DNA of 64,000 nt from Flectonema sp. DT1601 (Eukaryota; Euglenozoa; Diplonemea; Diplonemida; Diplonemidae), in NCBI GenBank assembly GCA_964019425.1, contig OZ025812.1, forward strand, positions 62,001 through 126,000. Reading direction: 5' to 3'. Position 1 is the stretch's first letter; each line of letters starts with the position of its first letter. The position numbers were made by a program, and so were the translations under genes. Below, one piece after another: positions 48,057 through 59,033 of the stretch. A model generated the notes under the pieces. That model ran no database searches, was not told the origin of the DNA, and saw nothing but the letters and a program-made list of their open reading frames with translations.

Positions 48057-51000
48057 CTAAGACAGTTTATTGCGTTGGGGTAGTGGCTGGTGCCCGTTTC
48101 GATTCGGCGTGACACCGGCTCCGCCACCCCGTCGCGAGTTGAAGAAGCCCCCGAGCGCAAGTTCGACCTTCGCCCTCGTCTCCGAGGTGATAGGCTCCCT
48201 CGAGGGGATGTCTGCGGGGTTATACTTTGTGCTCACCCATTGAAGTGTGAAAGAACATTTTAAACGAAGTAATTTTTCTATTGAAACTAAAATAAATGAA
48301 TTAAGAGAGTGTGAGCGAGCACACATCTTCTTTCTGAACGATCCGCAGACCGTGGTGTTATCGACCCAGATGGACAAATGGTCCGCTCTAGTAATAGCGC
48401 TCAAAGTCTTCCCTAAGGCATCTGCCTCGAGAATGTTAATATGGCGTTCTTCGCCTAAAGGCCATTGGCCACCTAAGATTTCCATCTCTGCAGAGTCCCA
48501 AACAATCACACCTCCCCAGCCCTTGAGCGAGGCATCGATAAAGACCTCTGCAGTTTTACCGACCTTCTCATCTGGTAAAATAGTACGTCCCTTCTGGACT
48601 TGGTGCATCCACGCGCGCAGCTCAGCTTTCACTGAGTTTGGTAAAGAAATCTTTTCTGAAACAAGAATTGCTCCTCGATTGAGCTTATTAGTAAGTCTTC
48701 GCAGAAACTTCATTGCAAACCAGAACCTACCAGGAGGGACCCCCGATATGGCACTAGCATGCAAAAGCCTGCCCGAAAGAGATTCTGCTGCTGCTGCAGT
48801 TATGCAGTTCAAATTGCAAGCTTTTATTCTTTTAGTAATCTTTTCACCTAAAGAAACTTCCCTAGTAGGATGTGAGAAAAATGCACCTAAAAATTCGTAT
48901 TCAGTGCCTAAATTAACAGTATCTTGTACCTTCCAGGTTGCGTTGCAAAGCCTAGCAAACTCGTCCATTCTATTCGTGGCCTCTCGGACCCTTTCTTTAT
49001 CCCCATAAATCCTTATATTATCTATCCACCAATCAATTTTCACTTGCTTTTCTGCAAATTCTGGCCTAACAAACAAGGGGTCGCCAGAAACTACTGCAGT
49101 AATCGTATTCATAATTTCGGGCGCACAAACGTGCCCCATCGGTAATCTGGTTAGCGCGAACCAGTCCCCCGAGGCATCCTCGAAGGTAAAAAGAGGTCTC
49201 GAAGCCTCTGGAATAAGTATCTGATAAAAACCTGTTTTAAAGTCTCTTAAAGAAGCTACTTCTGAGTGCACTGCACCTAAGTACTTCGAGATATGTTGTA
49301 AAGGTACAAACGGTTCATATCCAGTCTCGTAAATCTTCTCGTTCTCTTCCTTAGTCCACAAGATAAAGCGCTGCCTATCTCCTGTCTCCCTTTCCTCGAA
49401 AACTGTGAAAGGCACGTTCCTGGACTTAGAAAGTTCCTTCTTAAAAGGTACTGCAATTTTACACCTTACTAACTCCTTAGAGTGAAGACAGGAAAGCTTT
49501 GTTTTTTGAAAAGAATTTTGGGTTTTTTTATCTTTCAGGTGGGGAGTGGTGGAATGGTTGGAGGGAGAACGGGATGAGTGTCTCGAAGGGTCGTTAGGGA
49601 GCGCCGGTTCGAGTCTGGGAGGGGGATTCTTCTCTCTATTTTTACCTAAACTTTTCAGATTTCCTGCAATTTTAAATGTCAAGTCCCAAGTCTCGTTGAA
49701 ACGCTCTAGGACGCTCGGAAGCATCCGGTCTTTGATTATTTGAATATCCATCGGCTGTACGATCGCTGCGTGTAATGGGGCCGACTTCTCGTAGCTCGTA
49801 CTCGGTATCCTTGTTGACTTAGCCCTGTGTGTGAACTGAGCCCCCATTTTTCTTATCAGTTTTATAGGAACTTCGTCACTAAGGATGTCTTCAGGGCCCG
49901 AGCGGTGGCGATTGCGTTCCCTCCGTATCTTATTGTTGTATTTGAGATCGCCGACGTCGTCGAGTGCTTTGCAAGGCGGCTTATCAGCTCTTCTTTCAGG
50001 TCGCATCCGCTCGCGAGGAGCTCTAGTAAGGTGCTTATTGCGCCTCTTTTTATCGAGTGGGCTGTATAGGTTTTCATAATACTGTCTTCCTTCCACTCTT
50101 TTACTAGTCGTGATGTGTCCCACGGATGTAAGGTTTCGAATTCTTCTATTTCCGTCAGTCCATCCGCTATTTCCTCCACGAGATCCCCGACCAACACGGC
50201 CCATCTTCTCGGGTAGAACGGATTGCCTCTGCGGCCCTTTGGTGTGGTTGCCCAATCTATTATTATTTCTTCCTTTGAAATCAGTATAAACTGCTCCCTT
50301 GCTAGTCCTGCTGTCTCTCCCCATCGTGCGGCTGCCTTCCAGCTGATGAGCATCGCGACCCTCGTCCTCGTACATTGTTTCATCGCCCATCCTACTAAGT
50401 GCTCCCTCTTCATGGGGATTGCTTGCTGAGTTGGAATGTTCCCTCCTGCTGCTCTGATTGCTGCTGCTAAGGTTAAAAGTGGCTTGCTGTCCATTCCCAT
50501 CTTCCCCATCAGGGCTGACAGGTGCTTTGAATATGTAAGAAGCGCCGATTCCGCTGCTCCCGTTGCCATCACGAAGAGAACAGCTGTGTCCCCATTGACT
50601 TGTAGGTTCTGGCCGCCTGCCCAATTTATCAGTCTCTTCCAGAGCTGCTTCCTGCTGGAAGTGGTCTCCTTTGCCCACATCTTCTCCATTGTCTCTCCAA
50701 GTCTTTCTGTTGCTTGGAGCACTCCCACAGAGTCTTCCTTCTGATTTCTGCTCAGGGCAGAGGGCTCCACTATATCTAGAAGGACATTTTGGATCACCCC
50801 TGAAGAGTCCCTTCTGGGTTCTTCCTCCACTTTTTCTACTAAGTCTGTCTTTTCCAGATTTTTGAGATTCTTTGAATTTTCCCTGACTGGACTTAGAGAT
50901 GAGATACTTTTTGAAATTGCCATCCCAGGCTTTCCCGGGGTATACTTGCGCATTAGACCAATTACTTTGAGATTTCTCTGAATTTTCAGTGTTCCTCTTT

Positions 51001-51098
51001 CTATTTCTACCTGCTTCTTTACCTTCAATATTTGTAGCAAGTTTCCCGAGGCTCTTGCTCTCCTCACTGGCAGTGTAGGGCTGGACGTCGCCAGTCAT
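48057..51098 (-). CDS. E11 reverse transcriptase/RNase H ORF
   Basis: 1013 codons. It has the most private residues of the full copies, mostly in the leader that overlaps YR. Confidence 0.85.
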   Translation of the reverse strand: MTGDVQPYTASEESKSLGKLATNIEGKEAGRNRKRNTENSEKSQSNWSNAQVYPGKAWDGNFKKYLISKSSQGKFKESQKSGKDRLSRKSGGRTQKGLFRGDPKCPSRYSGALCPEQKSEGRLCGSAPSNRKTWRDNGEDVGKGDHFQQEAALEETDKLGRRPEPTSQWGHSCSLRDGNGSSGIGASYIFKAPVSPDGEDGNGQQATFNLSSSNQSSRREHSNSASNPHEEGALSRMGDETMYEDEGRDAHQLEGSRTMGRDSRTSKGAVYTDFKGRNNNRLGNHTKGPQRQSVLPEKMGRVGRGSRGGNSGWTDGNRRIRNLTSVGHITTSKRVEGRQYYENLYSPLDKKRRNKHLTRAPRERMRPERRADKPPCKALDDVGDLKYNNKIRRERNRHRSGPEDILSDEVPIKLIRKMGAQFTHRAKSTRIPSTSYEKSAPLHAAIVQPMDIQIIKDRMLPSVLERFNETWDLTFKIAGNLKSLGKNREKNPPPRLEPALPNDPSRHSSRSPSNHSTTPHLKDKKTQNSFQKTKLSCLHSKELVRCKIAVPFKKELSKSRNVPFTVFEERETGDRQRFILWTKEENEKIYETGYEPFVPLQHISKYLGAVHSEVASLRDFKTGFYQILIPEASRPLFTFEDASGDWFALTRLPMGHVCAPEIMNTITAVVSGDPLFVRPEFAEKQVKIDWWIDNIRIYGDKERVREATNRMDEFARLCNATWKVQDTVNLGTEYEFLGAFFSHPTREVSLGEKITKRIKACNLNCITAAAAESLSGRLLHASAISGVPPGRFWFAMKFLRRLTNKLNRGAILVSEKISLPNSVKAELRAWMHQVQKGRTILPDEKVGKTAEVFIDASLKGWGGVIVWDSAEMEILGGQWPLGEERHINILEADALGKTLSAITRADHLSIWVDNTTVCGSFRKKMCARSHSLNSFILVSIEKLLRLKCSFTLQWVSTKYNPADIPSREPITSETRAKVELALGGFFNSRRGGGAGVTPNRNGHQPLPQRNKLS
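49862..51067 (-). CDS. E11 tyrosine recombinase
   Basis: 401-codon frame with all catalytic motifs. Confidence 0.85.
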   Translation of the reverse strand: MRRARASGNLLQILKVKKQVEIERGTLKIQRNLKVIGLMRKYTPGKPGMAISKSISSLSPVRENSKNLKNLEKTDLVEKVEEEPRRDSSGVIQNVLLDIVEPSALSRNQKEDSVGVLQATERLGETMEKMWAKETTSSRKQLWKRLINWAGGQNLQVNGDTAVLFVMATGAAESALLTYSKHLSALMGKMGMDSKPLLTLAAAIRAAGGNIPTQQAIPMKREHLVGWAMKQCTRTRVAMLISWKAAARWGETAGLAREQFILISKEEIIIDWATTPKGRRGNPFYPRRWAVLVGDLVEEIADGLTEIEEFETLHPWDTSRLVKEWKEDSIMKTYTAHSIKRGAISTLLELLASGCDLKEELISRLAKHSTTSAISNTTIRYGGNAIATARALKTSLVTKFL

Positions 51099-52159
51099 TG
51101 TCCCCCAGCCCTTCCGTTTCCCTGTCCTCGCTGGAACGTCCTACGGAATGGAACATATCCTCCTTTTCTTCCTTTTGTACTTGCACTGCTTGTAAGGTTT
51201 CTGGTAATTGCTTTCTTCTTTGCCATAAGTACTGCATTAGCCTTCTGTAATGGATCATTAGCCTCTGTTTTAAGCTGATTGATTAGATCCGACCTCTTTG
51301 TCCCATTCATGCAATACATATTCTGAATCTTCAAATCTCTCAGCAAGTTATTTCCCAATGAGACTGCATTCTCGTTCTTGTCCCATCCTGGGATGAATTC
51401 CATAGCTAATATGAATCTTTCTAAGTTATTGTAATAATTCTCTAGCAACTCAACCCCTGGTCCAGGGGGAACTCTTCCTACGAATTTTGATTCCAGTTTA
51501 ATCAGCAAGATCTCTGTCAGCCGTTGTTCCATGATTGGAATCCAGTCTAAAACACTATTCGTGTCTAATACAGCAGACTGCATCTGTGAATCTTCTTCTC
51601 CACCTTGCTGAGTACCTTGCTGAGGCGCTGCAGGAAGCACTGGTGGTGGTACAGGCTGTGGCCCCTGCGAGGTCTGCTGATGTGGTGTATTTTGAAAATG
51701 CTGCTGGAGCTGTTGCTGTAATTGTTGCTGAAGCTGCTGCTGAAACTGCAGTTGAGACTGTTGAAACTGCTGGAACTGATCTTTAATTCCAATTACTTCT
51801 TGTTTGAGGATGTTTGTCTCATGCGAACGCACCTCGCTCTCTTGTCGAACTGCAGCATCCCGCTTCTGACTTTCTTCCCTCGTGCGTGCTATCACGGCAG
51901 CTGCGATTCCTGGTTCGATTTCACTCACATTAGGAGCTTCTAATACATCTATTTTGATACATCCTGTTTGTCCCAGTTCCCTAACAGTTTTACTCATAGC
52001 TTGGTTATAAATTCCACCCTTGCCTGCTCTGTCAATCTTCACTATTCCTTCTAATGGTAAATCATTAACGAAGAAGGCCCTAACTTTGTGGCCCATTGTG
52101 CTTGCTAGAAATCCTTCAATCTCATCATCATTCATGCACTTAATAGTTGCAGTAGTCAT
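51095..52159 (-). CDS. E11 Gag-like protein
   Basis: 354 codons matching the E2 type. Confidence 0.75.
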   Translation of the reverse strand: MTTATIKCMNDDEIEGFLASTMGHKVRAFFVNDLPLEGIVKIDRAGKGGIYNQAMSKTVRELGQTGCIKIDVLEAPNVSEIEPGIAAAVIARTREESQKRDAAVRQESEVRSHETNILKQEVIGIKDQFQQFQQSQLQFQQQLQQQLQQQLQQHFQNTPHQQTSQGPQPVPPPVLPAAPQQGTQQGGEEDSQMQSAVLDTNSVLDWIPIMEQRLTEILLIKLESKFVGRVPPGPGVELLENYYNNLERFILAMEFIPGWDKNENAVSLGNNLLRDLKIQNMYCMNGTKRSDLINQLKTEANDPLQKANAVLMAKKKAITRNLTSSASTKGRKGGYVPFRRTFQRGQGNGRAGGQ

Positions 52160-52663
52160 TTTTCTTTTACTTTTAGTGGTGAGATGTGACAAAGTGGCAA
52201 ATAACTGCAAAAGTAAAAGAATAAATTTATTAGAATCCAAATTATTTAAACTATAACAAAAAGACAACTTAGCACCAAAACTCCATGATTTTTTACTGCT
52301 AACTGAATTAGCAGCCGAACACCTAGATTTCAAAACCAGATTGCCTACTAAAAGGAGTCCTTTCTCATCCTATTATACCTTATCTATCTTTCCTAAACCT
52401 GCTTATGCGCAGAAATCCAGCATCTTTTCCTTGGGCAAAAACCTTTCTTACTTTTCTAGTAAGAAAGTTTTCTGCCTAAATTCTGGTGCATTTTGGATGG
52501 CTGCGCAATTACTGAAATAAATTTGCAAAAACTGTAGCTTTAGAATCGTTGGTTAACCTTAAAAAGTAGTTACCCCAGGTAATTAGAAATTGTGTGGCTT
52601 TTAGAACTAACCAGCCAGAACTAACAGAAATGCCTGCTTGCGGGTAGGGAAGTAAGGGAAAAA

Positions 52664-52782
52664 GCCTGCAAGCACCCGGGGTTCCCACGTGATCACTCAC
52701 CGCAGTACTAACCAGGCCTGCTGGTGCTTAACTTCCCAAATCGGGCGGGATGGGGTGCATTCACCAGAGTATGGCCGCAGGC
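52664..52782 (-). rRNA. 5S rRNA (R10, unit 1)
   Basis: Complete copy. Confidence 0.97.
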
Positions 52783-53074
52783 AATAGCAGATTTTTTTTA
52801 TTCTTGAGAGTTTAGTGGGGCAACCCACCATGAAAAAATTTACCTAGAAATTTTTATCCAGCAGGGTTGGGGCTGGGGCTCGGTCTTAGCTTTAACATTA
52901 ACGTAGGAGCGGCGAAAATTACGTCTTTCGGGGAAAAAAGCCAAAAAGAAATATATTAAATAATAATATATAATTATATTTTAATTTTTACATAAAATTA
53001 GGAAACACAGTAAGTGTTTCCTAATTTCCTTTATACATTTTCTTCTGCTTGGCAAACAGAGGTGCACAGACAAT

Positions 53075-53192
53075 AAAAAAACCCCAAAGGAAGAAAATTC
53101 TTCCTAAGAGGTTGGCTAAATATTCCAAGCAAGCTCGGATGTTGAGACTGTACCAATAAAGTACAGAAACTGTAGCTTTAGAATCGTTGGTT
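53075..53192 (-). ncRNA. SL RNA gene (R10, 1)
   Basis: Whole gene. Confidence 0.92.
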
Positions 53193-53300
53193 AACCTTAA
53201 AAAGTAGTTACCCCAGGTAATTAGAAATTGTGTGGCTTTTAGAACTACCAGCCAGAACTAACAGAAATGCCTGCTTGCGGGTAGGGAAGTAAGGGAAAAA

Positions 53301-53419
53301 GCCTGCAAGCACCCGGGGTTCCCACGTGATCACTCACCGCAGTACTAACCAGGCCTGCTGGTGCTTAACTTCCCAAATCGGGCGGGATGGGGTGCATTCA
53401 CCAGAGTATGGCCGCAGGC
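53301..53419 (-). rRNA. 5S rRNA (R10, unit 2)
   Basis: Complete copy. Confidence 0.97.
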
Positions 53420-53711
53420 AATAGCAGATTTTTTTTATTCTTGAGAGTTTAGTGGGGCAACCCACCATGAAAAAATTTACCTAGAAATTTTTATCCAGCA
53501 GGGTTGGGGCTGGGGCTCGGTCTTAGCTTTAACATTAACGTAGGAGCGGCGAAAATTACGTCTTTCGGGGAAAAAAGCCAAAAAGAAATATATTAAATAA
53601 TAATATATAATTATATTTTAATTTTTACATAAAATTAGGAAACACAGTAAGTGTTTCCTAATTTCCTTTATACATTTTCTTCTGCTTGGCAAACAGAGGT
53701 GCACAGACAAT

Positions 53712-53829
53712 AAAAAAACCCCAAAGGAAGAAAATTCTTCCTAAGAGGTTGGCTAAATATTCCAAGCAAGCTCGGATGTTGAGACTGTACCAATAAAGTA
53801 CAGAAACTGTAGCTTTAGAATCGTTGGTT
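53712..53829 (-). ncRNA. SL RNA gene (R10, 2)
   Basis: Whole gene. Confidence 0.92.
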
Positions 53830-53937
53830 AACCTTAAAAAGTAGTTACCCCAGGTAATTAGAAATTGTGTGGCTTTTAGAACTACCAGCCAGAACTAACA
53901 GAAATGCCTGCTTGCGGGTAGGGAAGTAAGGGAAAAA

Positions 53938-54056
53938 GCCTGCAAGCACCCGGGGTTCCCACGTGATCACTCACCGCAGTACTAACCAGGCCTGCTGGTG
54001 CTTAACTTCCCAAATCGGGCGGGATGGGGTGCATTCACCAGAGTATGGCCGCAGGC
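53938..54056 (-). rRNA. 5S rRNA (R10, unit 3)
   Basis: Complete copy. Confidence 0.97.
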
Positions 54057-54348
54057 AATAGCAGATTTTTTTTATTCTTGAGAGTTTAGTGGGGCAACCC
54101 ACCATGAAAAAATTTACCTAGAAATTTTTATCCAGCAGGGTTGGGGCTGGGGCTCGGTCTTAGCTTTAACATTAACGTAGGAGCGGCGAAAATTACGTCT
54201 TTCGGGGAAAAAAGCCAAAAAGAAATATATTAAATAATAATATATAATTATATTTTAATTTTTACATAAAATTAGGAAACACAGTAAGTGTTTCCTAATT
54301 TCCTTTATACATTTTCTTCTGCTTGGCAAACAGAGGTGCACAGACAAT

Positions 54349-54466
54349 AAAAAAACCCCAAAGGAAGAAAATTCTTCCTAAGAGGTTGGCTAAATATTCC
54401 AAGCAAGCTCGGATGTTGAGACTGTACCAATAAAGTACAGAAACTGTAGCTTTAGAATCGTTGGTT
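54349..54466 (-). ncRNA. SL RNA gene (R10, 3)
   Basis: Whole gene. Confidence 0.92.
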
Positions 54467-54574
54467 AACCTTAAAAAGTAGTTACCCCAGGTAATTAGAA
54501 ATTGTGTGGCTTTTAGAACTACCAGCCAGAACTAACAGAAATGCCTGCTTGCGGGTAGGGAAGTAAGGGAAAAA

Positions 54575-54693
54575 GCCTGCAAGCACCCGGGGTTCCCACG
54601 TGATCACTCACCGCAGTACTAACCAGGCCTGCTGGTGCTTAACTTCCCAAATCGGGCGGGATGGGGTGCATTCACCAGAGTATGGCCGCAGGC
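54575..54693 (-). rRNA. 5S rRNA (R10, unit 4)
   Basis: Complete copy. Confidence 0.97.
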
Positions 54694-54985
54694 AATAGCA
54701 GATTTTTTTTATTCTTGAGAGTTTAGTGGGGCAACCCACCATGAAAAAATTTACCTAGAAATTTTTATCCAGCAGGGTTGGGGCTGGGGCTCGGTCTTAG
54801 CTTTAACATTAACGTAGGAGCGGCGAAAATTACGTCTTTCGGGGAAAAAAGCCAAAAAGAAATATATTAAATAATAATATATAATTATATTTTAATTTTT
54901 ACATAAAATTAGGAAACACAGTAAGTGTTTCCTAATTTCCTTTATACATTTTCTTCTGCTTGGCAAACAGAGGTGCACAGACAAT

Positions 54986-55103
54986 AAAAAAACCCCAAAG
55001 GAAGAAAATTCTTCCTAAGAGGTTGGCTAAATATTCCAAGCAAGCTCGGATGTTGAGACTGTACCAATAAAGTACAGAAACTGTAGCTTTAGAATCGTTG
55101 GTT
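54986..55103 (-). ncRNA. SL RNA gene (R10, 4)
   Basis: Whole gene. Confidence 0.92.
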
Positions 55104-55211
55104 AACCTTAAAAAGTAGTTACCCCAGGTAATTAGAAATTGTGTGGCTTTTAGAACTACCAGCCAGAACTAACAGAAATGCCTGCTTGCGGGTAGGGAAG
55201 TAAGGGAAAAA

Positions 55212-55330
55212 GCCTGCAAGCACCCGGGGTTCCCACGTGATCACTCACCGCAGTACTAACCAGGCCTGCTGGTGCTTAACTTCCCAAATCGGGCGGGATG
55301 GGGTGCATTCACCAGAGTATGGCCGCAGGC
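55212..55330 (-). rRNA. 5S rRNA (R10, unit 5)
   Basis: Complete copy. Confidence 0.97.
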
Positions 55331-55622
55331 AATAGCAGATTTTTTTTATTCTTGAGAGTTTAGTGGGGCAACCCACCATGAAAAAATTTACCTAGAAATT
55401 TTTATCCAGCAGGGTTGGGGCTGGGGCTCGGTCTTAGCTTTAACATTAACGTAGGAGCGGCGAAAATTACGTCTTTCGGGGAAAAAAGCCAAAAAGAAAT
55501 ATATTAAATAATAATATATAATTATATTTTAATTTTTACATAAAATTAGGAAACACAGTAAGTGTTTCCTAATTTCCTTTATACATTTTCTTCTGCTTGG
55601 CAAACAGAGGTGCACAGACAAT

Positions 55623-55740
55623 AAAAAAACCCCAAAGGAAGAAAATTCTTCCTAAGAGGTTGGCTAAATATTCCAAGCAAGCTCGGATGTTGAGACTGTA
55701 CCAATAAAGTACAGAAACTGTAGCTTTAGAATCGTTGGTT
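55623..55740 (-). ncRNA. SL RNA gene (R10, 5)
   Basis: Whole gene. Confidence 0.92.
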
Positions 55741-55848
55741 AACCTTAAAAAGTAGTTACCCCAGGTAATTAGAAATTGTGTGGCTTTTAGAACTACCAGC
55801 CAGAACTAACAGAAATGCCTGCTTGCGGGTAGGGAAGTAAGGGAAAAA

Positions 55849-55967
55849 GCCTGCAAGCACCCGGGGTTCCCACGTGATCACTCACCGCAGTACTAACCAG
55901 GCCTGCTGGTGCTTAACTTCCCAAATCGGGCGGGATGGGGTGCATTCACCAGAGTATGGCCGCAGGC
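55849..55967 (-). rRNA. 5S rRNA (R10, unit 6)
   Basis: Complete copy. Confidence 0.97.
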
Positions 55968-56259
55968 AATAGCAGATTTTTTTTATTCTTGAGAGTTTAG
56001 TGGGGCAACCCACCATGAAAAAATTTACCTAGAAATTTTTATCCAGCAGGGTTGGGGCTGGGGCTCGGTCTTAGCTTTAACATTAACGTAGGAGCGGCGA
56101 AAATTACGTCTTTCGGGGAAAAAAGCCAAAAAGAAATATATTAAATAATAATATATAATTATATTTTAATTTTTACATAAAATTAGGAAACACAGTAAGT
56201 GTTTCCTAATTTCCTTTATACATTTTCTTCTGCTTGGCAAACAGAGGTGCACAGACAAT

Positions 56260-56377
56260 AAAAAAACCCCAAAGGAAGAAAATTCTTCCTAAGAGGTTGG
56301 CTAAATATTCCAAGCAAGCTCGGATGTTGAGACTGTACCAATAAAGTACAGAAACTGTAGCTTTAGAATCGTTGGTT
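56260..56377 (-). ncRNA. SL RNA gene (R10, 6)
   Basis: Whole gene. Confidence 0.92.
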
Positions 56378-56485
56378 AACCTTAAAAAGTAGTTACCCCA
56401 GGTAATTAGAAATTGTGTGGCTTTTAGAACTACCAGCCAGAACTAACAGAAATGCCTGCTTGCGGGTAGGGAAGTAAGGGAAAAA

Positions 56486-56604
56486 GCCTGCAAGCACCCG
56501 GGGTTCCCACGTGATCACTCACCGCAGTACTAACCAGGCCTGCTGGTGCTTAACTTCCCAAATCGGGCGGGATGGGGTGCATTCACCAGAGTATGGCCGC
56601 AGGC
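56486..56604 (-). rRNA. 5S rRNA (R10, unit 7)
   Basis: Complete copy. Confidence 0.97.
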
Positions 56605-56896
56605 AATAGCAGATTTTTTTTATTCTTGAGAGTTTAGTGGGGCAACCCACCATGAAAAAATTTACCTAGAAATTTTTATCCAGCAGGGTTGGGGCTGGGG
56701 CTCGGTCTTAGCTTTAACATTAACGTAGGAGCGGCGAAAATTACGTCTTTCGGGGAAAAAAGCCAAAAAGAAATATATTAAATAATAATATATAATTATA
56801 TTTTAATTTTTACATAAAATTAGGAAACACAGTAAGTGTTTCCTAATTTCCTTTATACATTTTCTTCTGCTTGGCAAACAGAGGTGCACAGACAAT

Positions 56897-57014
56897 AAAA
56901 AAACCCCAAAGGAAGAAAATTCTTCCTAAGAGGTTGGCTAAATATTCCAAGCAAGCTCGGATGTTGAGACTGTACCAATAAAGTACAGAAACTGTAGCTT
57001 TAGAATCGTTGGTT
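56897..57014 (-). ncRNA. SL RNA gene (R10, 7)
   Basis: Whole gene. Confidence 0.92.
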
Positions 57015-57122
57015 AACCTTAAAAAGTAGTTACCCCAGGTAATTAGAAATTGTGTGGCTTTTAGAACTACCAGCCAGAACTAACAGAAATGCCTGCTTGC
57101 GGGTAGGGAAGTAAGGGAAAAA

Positions 57123-57241
57123 GCCTGCAAGCACCCGGGGTTCCCACGTGATCACTCACCGCAGTACTAACCAGGCCTGCTGGTGCTTAACTTCCCAAAT
57201 CGGGCGGGATGGGGTGCATTCACCAGAGTATGGCCGCAGGC
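57123..57241 (-). rRNA. 5S rRNA (R10, unit 8)
   Basis: Complete copy. Confidence 0.97.
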
Positions 57242-57533
57242 AATAGCAGATTTTTTTTATTCTTGAGAGTTTAGTGGGGCAACCCACCATGAAAAAATTT
57301 ACCTAGAAATTTTTATCCAGCAGGGTTGGGGCTGGGGCTCGGTCTTAGCTTTAACATTAACGTAGGAGCGGCGAAAATTACGTCTTTCGGGGAAAAAAGC
57401 CAAAAAGAAATATATTAAATAATAATATATAATTATATTTTAATTTTTACATAAAATTAGGAAACACAGTAAGTGTTTCCTAATTTCCTTTATACATTTT
57501 CTTCTGCTTGGCAAACAGAGGTGCACAGACAAT

Positions 57534-57651
57534 AAAAAAACCCCAAAGGAAGAAAATTCTTCCTAAGAGGTTGGCTAAATATTCCAAGCAAGCTCGGATG
57601 TTGAGACTGTACCAATAAAGTACAGAAACTGTAGCTTTAGAATCGTTGGTT
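57534..57651 (-). ncRNA. SL RNA gene (R10, 8)
   Basis: Whole gene. Confidence 0.92.
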
Positions 57652-57759
57652 AACCTTAAAAAGTAGTTACCCCAGGTAATTAGAAATTGTGTGGCTTTTA
57701 GAACTACCAGCCAGAACTAACAGAAATGCCTGCTTGCGGGTAGGGAAGTAAGGGAAAAA

Positions 57760-57878
57760 GCCTGCAAGCACCCGGGGTTCCCACGTGATCACTCACCGCA
57801 GTACTAACCAGGCCTGCTGGTGCTTAACTTCCCAAATCGGGCGGGATGGGGTGCATTCACCAGAGTATGGCCGCAGGC
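57760..57878 (-). rRNA. 5S rRNA (R10, unit 9)
   Basis: Complete copy. Confidence 0.97.
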
Positions 57879-58170
57879 AATAGCAGATTTTTTTTATTCT
57901 TGAGAGTTTAGTGGGGCAACCCACCATGAAAAAATTTACCTAGAAATTTTTATCCAGCAGGGTTGGGGCTGGGGCTCGGTCTTAGCTTTAACATTAACGT
58001 AGGAGCGGCGAAAATTACGTCTTTCGGGGAAAAAAGCCAAAAAGAAATATATTAAATAATAATATATAATTATATTTTAATTTTTACATAAAATTAGGAA
58101 ACACAGTAAGTGTTTCCTAATTTCCTTTATACATTTTCTTCTGCTTGGCAAACAGAGGTGCACAGACAAT

Positions 58171-58288
58171 AAAAAAACCCCAAAGGAAGAAAATTCTTCC
58201 TAAGAGGTTGGCTAAATATTCCAAGCAAGCTCGGATGTTGAGACTGTACCAATAAAGTACAGAAACTGTAGCTTTAGAATCGTTGGTT
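58171..58288 (-). ncRNA. SL RNA gene (R10, 9)
   Basis: Whole gene. Confidence 0.92.
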
Positions 58289-58396
58289 AACCTTAAAAAG
58301 TAGTTACCCCAGGTAATTAGAAATTGTGTGGCTTTTAGAACTACCAGCCAGAACTAACAGAAATGCCTGCTTGCGGGTAGGGAAGTAAGGGAAAAA

Positions 58397-58515
58397 GCCT
58401 GCAAGCACCCGGGGTTCCCACGTGATCACTCACCGCAGTACTAACCAGGCCTGCTGGTGCTTAACTTCCCAAATCGGGCGGGATGGGGTGCATTCACCAG
58501 AGTATGGCCGCAGGC
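58397..58515 (-). rRNA. 5S rRNA (R10, unit 10)
   Basis: Complete copy. Confidence 0.97.
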
Positions 58516-58807
58516 AATAGCAGATTTTTTTTATTCTTGAGAGTTTAGTGGGGCAACCCACCATGAAAAAATTTACCTAGAAATTTTTATCCAGCAGGGT
58601 TGGGGCTGGGGCTCGGTCTTAGCTTTAACATTAACGTAGGAGCGGCGAAAATTACGTCTTTCGGGGAAAAAAGCCAAAAAGAAATATATTAAATAATAAT
58701 ATATAATTATATTTTAATTTTTACATAAAATTAGGAAACACAGTAAGTGTTTCCTAATTTCCTTTATACATTTTCTTCTGCTTGGCAAACAGAGGTGCAC
58801 AGACAAT

Positions 58808-58925
58808 AAAAAAACCCCAAAGGAAGAAAATTCTTCCTAAGAGGTTGGCTAAATATTCCAAGCAAGCTCGGATGTTGAGACTGTACCAATAAAGTACAGA
58901 AACTGTAGCTTTAGAATCGTTGGTT
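58808..58925 (-). ncRNA. SL RNA gene (R10, 10)
   Basis: Whole gene. Confidence 0.92.
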
Positions 58926-59033
58926 AACCTTAAAAAGTAGTTACCCCAGGTAATTAGAAATTGTGTGGCTTTTAGAACTACCAGCCAGAACTAACAGAAA
59001 TGCCTGCTTGCGGGTAGGGAAGTAAGGGAAAAA

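Larger units (their letters stand above)
47381..52528 (-). mobile_element. E11: complete YR retrotransposon
   Basis: 5148 bp: B2 47381-47555, A2 47575-47944, B1 47945-48119, A1 52159-52528. B1 and B2 share a private CTTGCCCTCC variant, marking an independent insertion. It looks whole and is the last element before the long uninterrupted array. Confidence 0.95.

Noticed and set aside
52509-52700. 63-codon minus-strand frame over the SL promoter and 5S gene
   Set aside because: It overlaps a 5S gene and exists only because of the one-base variant in that unit.
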